From: a virus
IMG/VR virus record: IMGVR_UViG_3300044825_000669
Location: 1 to 31,926 of that record
Length of the DNA stretch: 31,926 nucleotides
Direction: 5' to 3' (one strand)
Of the stretch, positions 20,443-28,109 are shown in pieces. Below the pieces are notes generated by a model. The model was not told the origin of the DNA. It was given only the letters and a program-made list of their open reading frames with translations, and ran no database searches. Numbering within the stretch: the stretch's first letter is position 1; the number at the start of each line of letters is the position of its first letter. The translations under genes and the position numbers were made by a program.

Positions 20443-20713
20443 AGAGTTCAAGGAGTTTCTTGATGCTGAAAACCAACTCATCAAGGACTACACTATCAAC
20501 GCTGCTGATTGTTTGAAAGAGCTTGCAGACCTTGTTTATGTCTGCTATCAATACGCTGAGAATCTTGGATGGGATCTTGATGAAGCCCTTAACCGAGTAC
20601 ACATCAGCAACATGACCAAACTCGGTGAGGATGGTCAGCCTATCCGCCGTGAAGACGGCAAGGTTCTCAAAGGACCAAACTACCAACCCCCTACCCTTAC
20701 TGATCTCGTTTAA
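20324..20713 (+). CDS. MazG-like nucleotide pyrophosphohydrolase
   Basis: A 129-residue all-alpha NTP pyrophosphohydrolase, from ATG 20324. Metal-binding acidic positions are seen in LIVEEFKEFLDAE (E-E-x-x-E) and ELADLVYVCYQYAENLGWDL (E-x-x-D), followed by EALNRVHISNMTKL and the characteristic tail VLKGPNYQPPTL. Proteins of this kind hydrolyse nucleoside triphosphates; cyanophage MazG proteins are common and proposed to affect nucleotide pools or ppGpp signalling, with the true substrate debated. The first 119 bases overlap the DUF3310 gene in another frame. Three bases after its stop the ribonucleotide reductase begins. Confidence 0.88.
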   Translation: MSLKTKSFISDQAKEFRKSFQVNNSMSPASRTGQRTLIVEEFKEFLDAENQLIKDYTINAADCLKELADLVYVCYQYAENLGWDLDEALNRVHISNMTKLGEDGQPIRREDGKVLKGPNYQPPTLTDLV

Positions 20714-20715
20714 TA

Positions 20716-22119
20716 ATGTCCGCTCCACAGAAAGAAACAATCGCTCGTACTGGGCGTGTGCAGTCTTGGATTGACGACCCCACCTCCCGCCTACCTGTCT
20801 CCTGCACTGTTTTTGTGGTGGAGGACGAAATGGAAGGACCAAATGGAATTGAAGCGTCTTGGCGATTTGTTAGCCATGCATTACGTTTTGGTGCAGGCGT
20901 CGCTGTTCATCTCAGCAAGCTTCGTCCGAAAGGCGAAGAGAACGGTAAAGGTCTGGTTGCATCTGGCCCTGTATCGTTTGCTAAAATCTATTCCACTCTC
21001 AATGAAATCCTGAGGCGCGGAGGCGTCTATAAAAATGGCGCTGTCGTTTGTCATCTGGACCTTAATCATCCCGACGTTCTGGAGTTTATTACAGCTAGCC
21101 GCGCTGATCTACCTTGGGTCAAGCGTTGTGTCAATGTTAATCCGCACTGGTGGGAGACCGCCACACAGCAAGTAAAGAATGCACTGCTTGAAGGAATTAA
21201 GCGCGGTGACATTTGGCTGAACAAAACTAAAGTTGACAAAGATGGAAAGAGAATTAGGGGAAACGTATGCCTGGAGGTATATCTGCCCTCACGGGGAACA
21301 TGTCTTCTGCAGCATATTAACCTCGGCCAGTGTGAACTCCACGACCTTCAAACTGCATTTGTCACCGGAATGTCCCAGCTGTGCCAACTCCACGCAGAAA
21401 CTGGCGTGGGAGATAGCGGAGAATACCTCCCTCCGGAGACTGATCGCCAAGTCGGTCTCGGAATGCTTGGGCTCGCCAACTTTCTCCGCTACCATGGAGT
21501 AACTTATAAGCAGTTTGGTGAGGCACTGGAAACTATCAATGGCTACCAGCCCCATGAAAGCACAGCTGCTACTGTGCTTGCCCATGAGTTGCGTTCTGCT
21601 ATTAACTCTGCTGCTCAGGTAGCTAAGTACAATCGTATGGATCGAGCCTTTGCTATCGCTCCTACGGCCTCCTGCAGTTATCGTTATACTGATCTTGAGG
21701 GGTACACCACCTGCCCCGAGATCGCTCCTCCCATTGCCCGCCATGTGGACCGTGACAGCGGTACGTTTGGCGTCCAGAGCTTTGACTACGGTCCTGTTGA
21801 GATCGCGTCTGAAGTTGGCTGGGAAGATTATAAGAAAGTCGCGGACGGCATCATGACGATGCTAAACCGCACGGGACTTCTTCACGGTTACAGCTTCAAT
21901 AGTTGGTCTGATGTGATCACCTATGATGAAGCGTTTATCGAAGAGTGGCTTGCTTCTCCGCAAACCTCCCTTTATTATTCGCTTCAGGTAATGGGTGATA
22001 CACAAGACAAGACCAATGCTTACGCTGCATTGGAAGAGTCTGAAGTAGACAATTACCTGGAGTCCATTCTCTATGATAGAGATGATGATCCTGCTCCTGA
22101 TTGTAATTGCGGCGAATGA
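20716..22119 (+). CDS. nrdA: Ribonucleotide reductase alpha subunit, class I, short cyanophage type
   Basis: A 467-residue reductase catalytic subunit, far shorter than E. coli NrdA (about 760) and lacking an N-terminal ATP cone. Catalytic residues remain: Cys30 (LPVSCTVF), Asn183-Cys185-Glu187 in GNVCLEVYLP, Cys206 in HINLGQCEL, the Tyr420-Tyr421 radical-relay pair in TSLYYSLQV, and a C-terminal CNCGE (Cys463, Cys465) for re-reduction. The Tyr pair and the adjacent beta subunit mark it as class I, although relatives in marine cyanophages were long labelled class II. It makes deoxyribonucleotides from ribonucleotides for phage replication. The ATG follows the MazG stop by 2 bases; the TGA overlaps the nrdB ATG. 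Confidence 0.95.
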   Translation: MSAPQKETIARTGRVQSWIDDPTSRLPVSCTVFVVEDEMEGPNGIEASWRFVSHALRFGAGVAVHLSKLRPKGEENGKGLVASGPVSFAKIYSTLNEILRRGGVYKNGAVVCHLDLNHPDVLEFITASRADLPWVKRCVNVNPHWWETATQQVKNALLEGIKRGDIWLNKTKVDKDGKRIRGNVCLEVYLPSRGTCLLQHINLGQCELHDLQTAFVTGMSQLCQLHAETGVGDSGEYLPPETDRQVGLGMLGLANFLRYHGVTYKQFGEALETINGYQPHESTAATVLAHELRSAINSAAQVAKYNRMDRAFAIAPTASCSYRYTDLEGYTTCPEIAPPIARHVDRDSGTFGVQSFDYGPVEIASEVGWEDYKKVADGIMTMLNRTGLLHGYSFNSWSDVITYDEAFIEEWLASPQTSLYYSLQVMGDTQDKTNAYAALEESEVDNYLESILYDRDDDPAPDCNCGE

Positions 22120-22832
22120 ACCCCTATCAAAAACTCCTTAATCGTAAGCGCACCTGGACTCCTGTTCAAACCACTGCTGGTCAACTGGTCGAAGGTGCTG
22201 AAGAAACTATCTATCGTGCCTTGGCTCTCCGTCACATGGAGTTGCCTGTAGGTGATTTTATCAATGAAGCTCTAAAGAATGAAGTTCCAGCAGCGTCAGT
22301 GGGTTTACTACAATCCAATATCCGGGACGAGGAAAAGCATGATCTCGCACTCGGTTACATCGCCAACGCTTTGGGCGTGGATGAGAAGGCTGAATCCGAA
22401 GCCATCCGACTTAGGGATGCATGGATTGAACATCCAGATCACACGGTCCTCAAAGCAATGGTGGCCGAACGTGCAATTTTCTTCGTCCTTCTCCCCTTTT
22501 TCCGTTTCAATGGTGACGCAGGACTGAGGACTGTAAGCGCAGACATTAGTCGTGATGAACAAGTTCACGTTGCTACCAATAGCCTTGTTTGTCGTGAGCT
22601 GGGGCTTAGTGTCTCTCCTTCTCTTGATAAACTGCGTAAAGCAACTATAAATTGGGTGATGCAACCCCTTTCTGGGGTAGACTCCAATAAATATCTAAAC
22701 AAAAAATTTTGGCTGGATGCAAGTGATCGCCTGATGTATGAAGGTAAAGCTCCTGAGCTTTCCGATACTAAACGAGCACGGATGCCAGCGTTCTTTGAAC
22801 ATGCAAACCCTAACCTCCCTCAATACGCTTAA
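22116..22832 (+). CDS. nrdB: Ribonucleotide reductase beta subunit, class I, ferritin-like
   Basis: A 238-residue ferritin-like radical subunit from ATG 22116 (ATGA overlap with nrdA); an in-frame TTG at 22107 is less likely. Likely metal ligands are Glu29/30 (EGAEETIYRAL), Glu72 and His75 (DEEKHDLA), Glu118 (VAERAIFF), and Glu148 and His151 (SRDEQVHVA). In tyrosyl-radical enzymes a Tyr stands four residues after the first ExxH His; here that position is Leu79. The subunit is also much shorter than E. coli NrdB (about 375). It likely supplies the radical to NrdA by a cofactor without a tyrosyl radical at this site, such as a manganese-containing cluster; that is inference. Confidence 0.92.
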   Translation: MNPYQKLLNRKRTWTPVQTTAGQLVEGAEETIYRALALRHMELPVGDFINEALKNEVPAASVGLLQSNIRDEEKHDLALGYIANALGVDEKAESEAIRLRDAWIEHPDHTVLKAMVAERAIFFVLLPFFRFNGDAGLRTVSADISRDEQVHVATNSLVCRELGLSVSPSLDKLRKATINWVMQPLSGVDSNKYLNKKFWLDASDRLMYEGKAPELSDTKRARMPAFFEHANPNLPQYA

Positions 22833-22986
22833 CCTTCTGACTGTTGAAAAGTTGTTGGCTGAGCTAGAGGAACTTTATCCACCCATCAACCCTACTCCTG
22901 ACACTTCGCTTAATCAGATCATGTATCGGTCTGGTCAAGCAAGTGTTGTGGAATGGATACGAACACGTCTTACCCAAGAGGATTAA
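22801..22986 (+). CDS. Hypothetical protein, 61 aa
   Basis: From ATG 22801, overlapping the nrdB end by 32 bases. Helical and acidic (LTVEKLLAELEELYPPINPT) with a C-terminal part DTSLNQIMYRSGQASVVEWI that resembles small phage proteins built around an M-x-x-x-G-x-x-x-V-V-x-W pattern. No known function. Separated by 3 bases from the next gene. Confidence 0.7.
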   Translation: MQTLTSLNTLNLLTVEKLLAELEELYPPINPTPDTSLNQIMYRSGQASVVEWIRTRLTQED

Positions 22987-22989
22987 ATT

Positions 22990-23334
22990 ATGTGTGGAGG
23001 CAGACCACAGCATCACATTGAAGAGGAAAAGCGTCGGGCAGCTGCTGAAGCTGGAGCCATGCGAGAGATTGCTGAACGTGAGCGTCGCGCTCAAGAAGAA
23101 CGTATGCGAGCTTTCCAAGAAGAGGCTAACAAACAACAAGTAGCTGCACTTCAAATGATTGCAGAGACTTCTAAAGCTCCCATGAAAGTAAAAACCGCTG
23201 CTGAAGCCACGACTCCGCTAATGCGTACCCGGCAAAAAGCTCCAGGTAAAACTGCTAGTATCTCTTCTCTTCGTATTAATCGTACCCCTGGCACTAATGT
23301 TGACCTGGGTACAAGCGGAACTAACATTGGTTAA
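22990..23334 (+). CDS. Pre-portal structural protein candidate (T7 gp7.3-like position)
   Basis: A 114-residue protein. The N-terminus is a charged helix rich in Arg, Glu and Ala (EEEKRRAAAEAGAMREIAER, then EERMRAFQEEANKQQVAAL), and the C-terminus is a flexible part ending SLRINRTPGTNVDLGTSGTN. T7-like phages have a small virion protein (gp7.3) immediately before the portal, with a similar mix of helix and Gly/Ser-rich end. Position and composition support a tail-assembly or adaptor protein, without proof of homology. GAGG stands upstream of the ATG. Confidence 0.68.
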   Translation: MCGGRPQHHIEEEKRRAAAEAGAMREIAERERRAQEERMRAFQEEANKQQVAALQMIAETSKAPMKVKTAAEATTPLMRTRQKAPGKTASISSLRINRTPGTNVDLGTSGTNIG

Positions 23335-23338
23335 TTAG

Positions 23339-24919
23339 ATGAACGCTAAATCAAGGTACGATCATCTAAGTAGTTACCGTACTAACTTTCTCCAAACTGC
23401 GGTTGAATGCTCTGAGCTTACGATTCCTTATCTCATCCAACGTGATGAGCACAGGATTTCCCACAAGTCCCTTAAGCAACCTTGGCAATCAGTAGGTGCT
23501 AAGTCAGTAGTCACGTTGGCAGCTAAGCTTATGCTTGCACTGCTTCCACCTCAAACTACTTTCTTCAAGCTTCAAATTCGTGATGATAAGCTTGGCACTG
23601 AGTTGCCTGCTGAGATCCGTTCTGAACTTGACCTAAGCTTTGCCAAGATTGAACGCATGGTGATGGACTCGATTGCTGCTTCCAGTGATCGTGTTGTTGT
23701 TCACCAAGCCATCAAACACCTTGTTGTTGGTGGCAATGCACTTATCTACATGGGCAAGGATGGGCTTAAGCATTACCCATTGAACCGCTACGTAGTGGAT
23801 CGAGATGGCAACGGTAACGTAATTGAGATCGTCACCAAAGAATTGATTAACAAGAAGCTTCTTCCTAAAGAGCTTCAAGAAAAAGACTATCAAGTTAATG
23901 AACGCAACTACGCTCATGAAGATGACGTAGAAGTGTACACCCACGTACGTCTTGATAACAACCGTTGGTTGTGGCATCAAGAAGCGTTTGGTAAGCGAGT
24001 CCCTGGCACTGAAGGCAAAGCTCCTAAAGATGCTAACCCTTGGTTGGTTCTCCGGTTCAACTCTGTTGACGGTGAGAACTACGGACGAGGTAGAGTCGAA
24101 GAGTTCCTGGGTGATCTCAAGTCTCTTGATGCACTCTCTCAGGCACTCGTAGAAGGTTCTGCAGCAGCCGCTAAGGTGGTCTTCGTGGTATCACCCTCAA
24201 GCACCACTAAACCCCAGACAATCGCCCAGGCAGGCAACGGTGCAATCGTTCAAGGCCGACCTGATGACATTGGTGTTATCCAAGTTGGTAAGACCGCTGA
24301 CTTCAGCACAGCTGCTAACCTTGCAGCATCCCTTGAACGTCGCATCTCTGAAGCGTTCCTTGTTCTTACTGTGCGTCAGTCTGAACGAACAACTGCTGAA
24401 GAGGTACGTCTTACTCAGATGGAGTTGGAACAGCAACTGGGTGGCCTGTTCTCCCTGTTGACTGTAGAGTTCCTGATCCCTTACCTCAACCGTAAGCTTC
24501 TGGTGTTGCAACGTACTGGTGAACTACCTAAGATTCCTAAGGATCTGGTTAACCCAACTATCGTTGCTGGCATCAACGCTCTTGGTCGGGGTCAAGATCG
24601 TGAGTCTCTTACTACCTTTATTGCTACAATTTCTCAAGCACTTGGTCCTGACCAGATGCTGCAGTTCATCAATGCAGACGAAGCAATCAAACGCTTGGCA
24701 GCTGCACAGGGTATTGATGTACTAAACCTTGTTAAGTCGATGGATCAGCGTCAAGCTGAGCGTCAACAAGCTATGGGTCAACAGCAACAGATGATGCAAA
24801 TGCAACAACTGCCTGATATGCTGAAAGTTCCTATGGCAGACCCATCCAAAAACCCTAATGCGGAAGAAGCTGTTGCTCAATACTTGGGCAGTCAACAATC
24901 CGTTCCACCAATGCAATAA
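23339..24919 (+). CDS. Portal protein, head-to-tail connector (T7 gp8-like)
   Basis: A 526-residue portal, the same size as T7 gp8 (536). Typical parts are the start (RYDHLSSYRTNFLQTAVECS then ELTIPYLI), KQPWQSVGAKSVVTLAAKLM, ALLPPQTTFFKLQI, the barrel/wing region, SAAAAKVVFVVSPSS, and the C-terminal helices RTTAEEVRLTQMELEQQLG and GGLFSLLTVEFLIPYLNRKL. The last 60 residues are Gln/Met-rich (QQQQMMQMQQLPDML). Twelve copies form the channel for DNA packaging and tail attachment. Followed after 6 bases by the scaffold gene, the T7 order. Confidence 0.96.
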   Translation: MNAKSRYDHLSSYRTNFLQTAVECSELTIPYLIQRDEHRISHKSLKQPWQSVGAKSVVTLAAKLMLALLPPQTTFFKLQIRDDKLGTELPAEIRSELDLSFAKIERMVMDSIAASSDRVVVHQAIKHLVVGGNALIYMGKDGLKHYPLNRYVVDRDGNGNVIEIVTKELINKKLLPKELQEKDYQVNERNYAHEDDVEVYTHVRLDNNRWLWHQEAFGKRVPGTEGKAPKDANPWLVLRFNSVDGENYGRGRVEEFLGDLKSLDALSQALVEGSAAAAKVVFVVSPSSTTKPQTIAQAGNGAIVQGRPDDIGVIQVGKTADFSTAANLAASLERRISEAFLVLTVRQSERTTAEEVRLTQMELEQQLGGLFSLLTVEFLIPYLNRKLLVLQRTGELPKIPKDLVNPTIVAGINALGRGQDRESLTTFIATISQALGPDQMLQFINADEAIKRLAAAQGIDVLNLVKSMDQRQAERQQAMGQQQQMMQMQQLPDMLKVPMADPSKNPNAEEAVAQYLGSQQSVPPMQ

Positions 24920-24925
24920 CTTTTT

Positions 24926-25708
24926 ATGGCAGAAATTTTGAGCTACGACGCTACTCCTGATGCAGAAGTAATGTCGTCCATTCAATCCGACGAAGCTGAT
25001 TCCCTTGCTATCGGTGAAGAGCTGATGGCTCAACACGAGGGTATGCTGGCTGGTAAGTACAAAAATGCCCAGGATCTTGAGAAAGCTTACATGGAGCTTG
25101 AGAAGAAACTGGGTGGTAACAATCGTGAGGAATCTGAAGAAGAGACCTACGATGAAGAACCAGTTGAAGAAGAAAGTCGGGACTACAGTGACCTGTCTGA
25201 GTTGCTTTCACTTGCCGGTGATGAGTATTCAGAGAAAGGGGAACTGAGTGCAGAGACACTTGAAGCGTTCTCTCAAATGTCATCTCAGGATCTGGTGCAA
25301 GCCTACTTTGAGATGCAAGCTAACCAACCGTCCGTTCAAGGCCGTGAGCTTAGCAACCAAGAAGTCAATCAACTTCAAAACTCTGTAGGCGGTCAAGCCG
25401 CTTACAATCAGCTGACCAGTTGGGCAGCAGAAAATTTCAGTGAAGGTGAGATCGAAGCTTTTGATTCTCTCATTGAATCTGGTAACACTAACGCTATCCA
25501 GCTTGCACTGCAAGCACTATACTATCGCTATACCGACGCTATGGGAGTTGAAGGAGAACTGCTGAGTGGTAAACCCGCTCGCTCACAAGATGCATTCCGT
25601 AGCCAAGCTGAGCTGGTACGTGCTATGTCCGATCCTCGTTATGATAACGACCCGGCTTATCGTCAGGATGTGATCGAAAAGCTTGAACGCTCTGATGTAG
25701 AGTTTTGA
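24926..25708 (+). CDS. Capsid scaffolding (assembly) protein (T7 gp9-like)
   Basis: A 260-residue acidic protein directly after the portal, the T7 gene 9 place. It has EGMLAGKYKNAQDLEKAYME, a short motif common in podovirus scaffolds, then a Glu-rich stretch (about residues 65-95), a helical middle (SAETLEAFSQMSSQDLVQAY, WAAENFSEGEIEAFDSLIES) and a C-terminal LVRAMSDPRYDNDPAYRQDV with a terminal acidic/aromatic end. It shapes the procapsid and leaves before DNA packaging. Its TGA overlaps the hli ATG. Confidence 0.92.
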   Translation: MAEILSYDATPDAEVMSSIQSDEADSLAIGEELMAQHEGMLAGKYKNAQDLEKAYMELEKKLGGNNREESEEETYDEEPVEEESRDYSDLSELLSLAGDEYSEKGELSAETLEAFSQMSSQDLVQAYFEMQANQPSVQGRELSNQEVNQLQNSVGGQAAYNQLTSWAAENFSEGEIEAFDSLIESGNTNAIQLALQALYYRYTDAMGVEGELLSGKPARSQDAFRSQAELVRAMSDPRYDNDPAYRQDVIEKLERSDVEF

Positions 25709-25881
25709 TGAACGACACTAACATTTGGCCTATTGAACCCACCATGTACACTGATCACGATTACACTGTTCCCCATAATGAGCGAGCCGAACTCCTTAAC
25801 GGTCGCCTGGCTATGCTTGGCGTCATGGCTGCTCTTGGCGCTTACGCGCTAACCGGTCAAATCATACCTGGTATCTGGTAA
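25708..25881 (+). CDS. hli: High-light-inducible protein (Hli)
   Basis: A 57-residue single-helix chlorophyll-binding protein of the Hli/CAB family. The diagnostic stretch ERAELLNGRLAMLGVMAALG (residues 26-45) has the chlorophyll ligands Glu and Asn-x-Arg of the A-E-x-x-N-G-R-x-A-M-x-G motif, followed by YALTGQIIPGIW. The helix would lie in the thylakoid membrane. It protects the photosystems from excess light and assists photosystem II repair, alongside the phage D1. It begins in the TGATG overlap with the scaffold gene and ends in a TAATG overlap. Clearly of cyanobacterial descent. Confidence 0.96.
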   Translation: MNDTNIWPIEPTMYTDHDYTVPHNERAELLNGRLAMLGVMAALGAYALTGQIIPGIW

Positions 25882-26015
25882 TGCCTGCTAAGAAAATGAT
25901 GGAGTATGGTGGCAAAGAGAAGTACACTTCCAAAGCTGCCATGAAGAAGCACGAAGCTAAAGAGTCCAAAAAGATGGAAACTAAGGAGAAGCGCGGTGCC
26001 ACTAAAAAAAGGTAA
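25881..26015 (+). CDS. Small basic Lys-rich protein, 44 aa
   Basis: Starts in the TAATG overlap with hli. Composition is dominated by Lys, Glu and Met ([20 protein letters not shown] then [17 protein letters not shown]). Such short lysine-rich peptides are common beside structural genes of marine phages. It overlaps the next gene by 20 bases in a different frame. Function unknown. Confidence 0.65.
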   Translation: MPAKKMMEYGGKEKYTSKAAMKKHEAKESKKMETKEKRGATKKR

Positions 26016-26130
26016 GTCTGATAAAGCGGTCTCTTCTAACATCAGCAAATTGAAGGGAGAGGGTTATCCTCAAAAGCAAGCTGTTGCCATTGCTCTTAAC
26101 AAAGCTGGTAAATCTAAGAAGAAAAAGTAA
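25996..26130 (+). CDS. Small conserved phage protein, 44 aa (GTG start)
   Basis: GTG start at 25996 inside the previous gene. The core [20 protein letters not shown] followed by [12 protein letters not shown] is a pattern I recognise from many tailed phages (S-x-N-I-x-x-L-x-x-E-G-Y-P-x-x-Q-A-V-A-I-A), typically annotated as hypothetical. It is basic and likely a short helix pair. The strong pattern supports the unusual GTG start. Its TAA overlaps the next ATG. Confidence 0.78.
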   Translation: MPLKKGKSDKAVSSNISKLKGEGYPQKQAVAIALNKAGKSKKKK

Positions 26131-26369
26131 TGGCTAATAGTGTTAGCCTAAAAATTGGTAAACACAAATCACGTACTGGCGGCCTTACAGCCGCTGGTCG
26201 TGCTAAATATAATCGAGAAACTGGCTCTAATCTCAAGGCTCCTCAACCAGAAGGTGGACCACGTAAACGTAGCTTCTGTGCCCGCATGTCTGGTGTTAAA
26301 GGTCCAATGAAAGATGAGAAAGGAAGACCTACTCGTAAAGCACTAGCCCTTCGTAAATGGAAATGCTAA
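26130..26369 (+). CDS. Conserved small basic phage protein, 79 aa (DUF6321-like)
   Basis: A 79-residue basic protein. GGLTAAGRAKYNRETGSNLK followed by PRKRSFCARMSGVKGPMKDE, KGRPTRKALALRKWKC is the typical pattern of a small conserved phage family (GGLTxxGRxxxNRxxGxNLK...GPMKxxxGxPTRKALALRxW) that I associate with DUF6321. Function not established; probably virion-associated or nucleic-acid-binding from charge. Begins in the TAATG overlap with the previous gene. Confidence 0.84.
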   Translation: MANSVSLKIGKHKSRTGGLTAAGRAKYNRETGSNLKAPQPEGGPRKRSFCARMSGVKGPMKDEKGRPTRKALALRKWKC

Positions 26370-26519
26370 ATGGCTAAGCCTGGACTCTATGCAAACATTC
26401 ATGCTAAGCGTGAGCGTATTGCCAAAGGTAGCGGTGAGAAAATGAGGAAGCCCGGTACTGCTGGTGCTCCTACCGCTAAACAATTCAAGCAAGCAGCTAA
26501 GACTGCTAAAAAGAAATAG
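26370..26519 (+). CDS. Small conserved basic phage protein, 49 aa
   Basis: Starts at ATG 26370 directly after the preceding TAA. The pattern KPGLYANIHAKRERIAKGSG followed by EKMRKPGTAGAPTAKQF is widespread in tailed phages as a small basic protein of unknown function, usually close to the previous type of gene, as here. The last G of its TAG is the first base of the pseudoknot-like element. Confidence 0.82.
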   Translation: MAKPGLYANIHAKRERIAKGSGEKMRKPGTAGAPTAKQFKQAAKTAKKK

Positions 26520-26558
26520 CGCAGTACTCCCGTCATTACTGCGCGTGTTGTGACGGGA
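26519..26558 (+). promoter_or_regulatory. Potential H-type RNA pseudoknot upstream of the RlpA-like gene
   Basis: GCGCAGTA (26519-26526) pairs perfectly with TACTGCGC (26537-26544). Its 10-base loop contains TCCCGTCA (26528-26535), which pairs perfectly with TGACGGGA (26551-26558) just downstream. The stems are 8 bp each and interleaved, with connecting loops of 1, 1 and 6 bases, the geometry of a classical H-type pseudoknot; alternatively the stems compete as two hairpins. There is no T-run. An in-frame GTG of the RlpA-like ORF lies at 26550, at the edge of the second stem. Confidence 0.62.
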
Positions 26559-26603
26559 CAAACAGAAGAAGTAAGCAATATAAAAGTTCTTTGCTTATTT
26601 ATT

Positions 26604-26900
26604 ATGATTCCTGTTCTAACTACTCTGTCGGTGATCACCAGTTGGTACGGTCCTGGCTTCCATGGAAACCTCACCGCTAACGGTGAACGGTACAATCAAA
26701 ACGGCCTTACTGCAGCGCACAAGACACTCCCATTTGGAACTAAGCTCAAAGCTTGCTTCAAACGGTGTGCCGTTGTTCGGGTCAATGATCGCGGTCCTTA
26801 TGCTCATGGCAGGGGATTGGATCTCAGTAAAGGTGCGGCTGATGCTATCGGTCTCACTAACTCTGGAGTTGGAAGGGTAAAAGTAACCCGTCTTAACTAA
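26604..26900 (+). CDS. RlpA-like double-psi beta-barrel protein
   Basis: A 98-residue protein from ATG 26604, or 116 residues if started at GTG 26550. The domain matches RlpA-type double-psi beta barrels: [54 protein letters not shown], and [11 protein letters not shown], with the Asp of NDRGP and DLS in the usual active-site places. Bacterial RlpA cleaves or binds glycan strands of peptidoglycan. The codons before 26604 encode a lysine followed by a hydrophobic run ([19 protein letters not shown]), a signal-peptide pattern that favours the longer start or a non-AUG start. Located 8 bases before psbA. Likely acts on the cell wall in infection or lysis; uncertain. Confidence 0.85.
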   Translation: MIPVLTTLSVITSWYGPGFHGNLTANGERYNQNGLTAAHKTLPFGTKLKACFKRCAVVRVNDRGPYAHGRGLDLSKGAADAIGLTNSGVGRVKVTRLN

Positions 26901-26908
26901 CTTCAACT

Positions 26909-27988
26909 ATGACTGCTATTCTTGCAGCCCCTCGGTCTCAGTCCAACTGGGACCGTTTTTGTGACTGGGTAACCAGCACCAACAATCGTCTTTATGTTGG
27001 GTGGTTTGGAGTTCTTATGATTCCTTGCCTGCTTGCAGCAACCACCTGTTTTATTCTTGCATTCGTTGCGGCTCCACCTGTCGATATTGATGGCATCCGT
27101 GAGCCCGTCTCTGGGAGTCTTCTTTATGGAAACAACATCATATCGGGAGCCGTCGTTCCGAGCAGCAATGCCATCGGACTTCACTTCTACCCAATTTGGG
27201 AAGCTAGTTCACTTGATGAATGGCTCTACAACGGGGGTCCATTCCAACTCACAGTGTTCCACTTCCTCATTGGCATCTATGCTTACATGGGACGAGAGTG
27301 GGAACTTAGCTATCGACTAGGAATGAGGCCTTGGATCTTTGTCGCATACTCCGCCCCTGTCGCAGCCGCCACGGCTGTTTTCCTTGTCTACCCGTTTGGT
27401 CAAGGTAGTTTCTCCGATGCTATGCCTCTCGGTATATCGGGTACCTTCAACTACATGCTTGTCTTCCAAGCCGAGCATAACATCCTTATGCACCCGTTCC
27501 ATATGTTGGGTGTTGCTGGGGTGTTTGGTGGGTCGCTATTCAGTGCAATGCATGGTTCGCTTGTTACGTCCTCGCTTGTGCGTGAAACTACTGAAGAGGT
27601 ATCTCAGAACTACGGTTACAAGTTTGGGCAAGAGGAAGAGACCTACAACATCGTAGCCGCTCACGGTTACTTTGGCCGTCTGATCTTCCAATACGCTTCG
27701 TTCAATAACTCTCGTAGTCTGCACTTCTTCCTGGCGGCTTGGCCGGTGGTTGGCATTTGGTTTGCTGCTCTTGGCGTGTCTACCATGGCCTTCAACCTGA
27801 ACGGGTTTAACTTTAACCAGTCGCTTCTTGACAATAAGAACCACGTGATTAATACTTGGGCAGATATTCTGAACAAGGCTAACCTTGGTTTTGAGGTAAT
27901 GCACGAGCGCAATGCTCACAACTTCCCTCTTGATTTGGCTGCTGCTGAGACCACTCCTGTGGCTCTGGTAGCTCCTGCTATTGGTTGA
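26909..27988 (+). CDS. psbA: Photosystem II D1 protein
   Basis: A full-length 359-residue D1. All key positions are present: Tyr161 (Yz), Asp170, Glu189, His332, Glu333, Asp342 and Ala344 for the manganese cluster; His198 for P680 chlorophyll; His215, His272 and Ser264 for the quinone and iron sites. Residue 130 is Glu ([10 protein letters not shown]), the variant typical of high-light cyanobacterial D1. The C-terminal extension after Ala344 is retained, so host CtpA could process it. The stretch [20 protein letters not shown] is the usual phage/cyanobacterial form. In infected cells it replaces damaged D1 and keeps photosynthesis supplying energy. No frameshift and no intron. The ATG follows the RlpA stop by 8 bases. 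Confidence 0.99.
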   Translation: MTAILAAPRSQSNWDRFCDWVTSTNNRLYVGWFGVLMIPCLLAATTCFILAFVAAPPVDIDGIREPVSGSLLYGNNIISGAVVPSSNAIGLHFYPIWEASSLDEWLYNGGPFQLTVFHFLIGIYAYMGREWELSYRLGMRPWIFVAYSAPVAAATAVFLVYPFGQGSFSDAMPLGISGTFNYMLVFQAEHNILMHPFHMLGVAGVFGGSLFSAMHGSLVTSSLVRETTEEVSQNYGYKFGQEEETYNIVAAHGYFGRLIFQYASFNNSRSLHFFLAAWPVVGIWFAALGVSTMAFNLNGFNFNQSLLDNKNHVINTWADILNKANLGFEVMHERNAHNFPLDLAAAETTPVALVAPAIG

Positions 27989-27990
27989 AC

Positions 27991-28104
27991 GTGGCACATC
28001 AATCCTCCCAGCTTCAGGCTTTTGTGACTCGTTACAGTCCTGAGCCTGAAGTGCAAGAAGAAGAACAAACTGAAGAAGAAGAGACTCAGGAAGAACCTGA
28101 GTAA
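27991..28104 (+). CDS. Short acidic peptide, 37 aa, with capsid-like N-terminus (GTG start)
   Basis: GTG start at 27991, 3 bases after psbA. The first 14 codons align without gaps to the start of the capsid gene at 28270 (MAHQSSQLQAFVTR against MAHQTSTLTTSLTR, 8 of 14 identical, including identical GCA-CAT-CAA and ACT-CGT codons). The rest is Glu/Gln-rich (EPEVQEEEQTEEEETQEEPE). It may be a remnant of a duplicated capsid start, or a small real protein. No known function. Confidence 0.5.
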   Translation: MAHQSSQLQAFVTRYSPEPEVQEEEQTEEEETQEEPE

Positions 28105-28109
28105 ATCGT

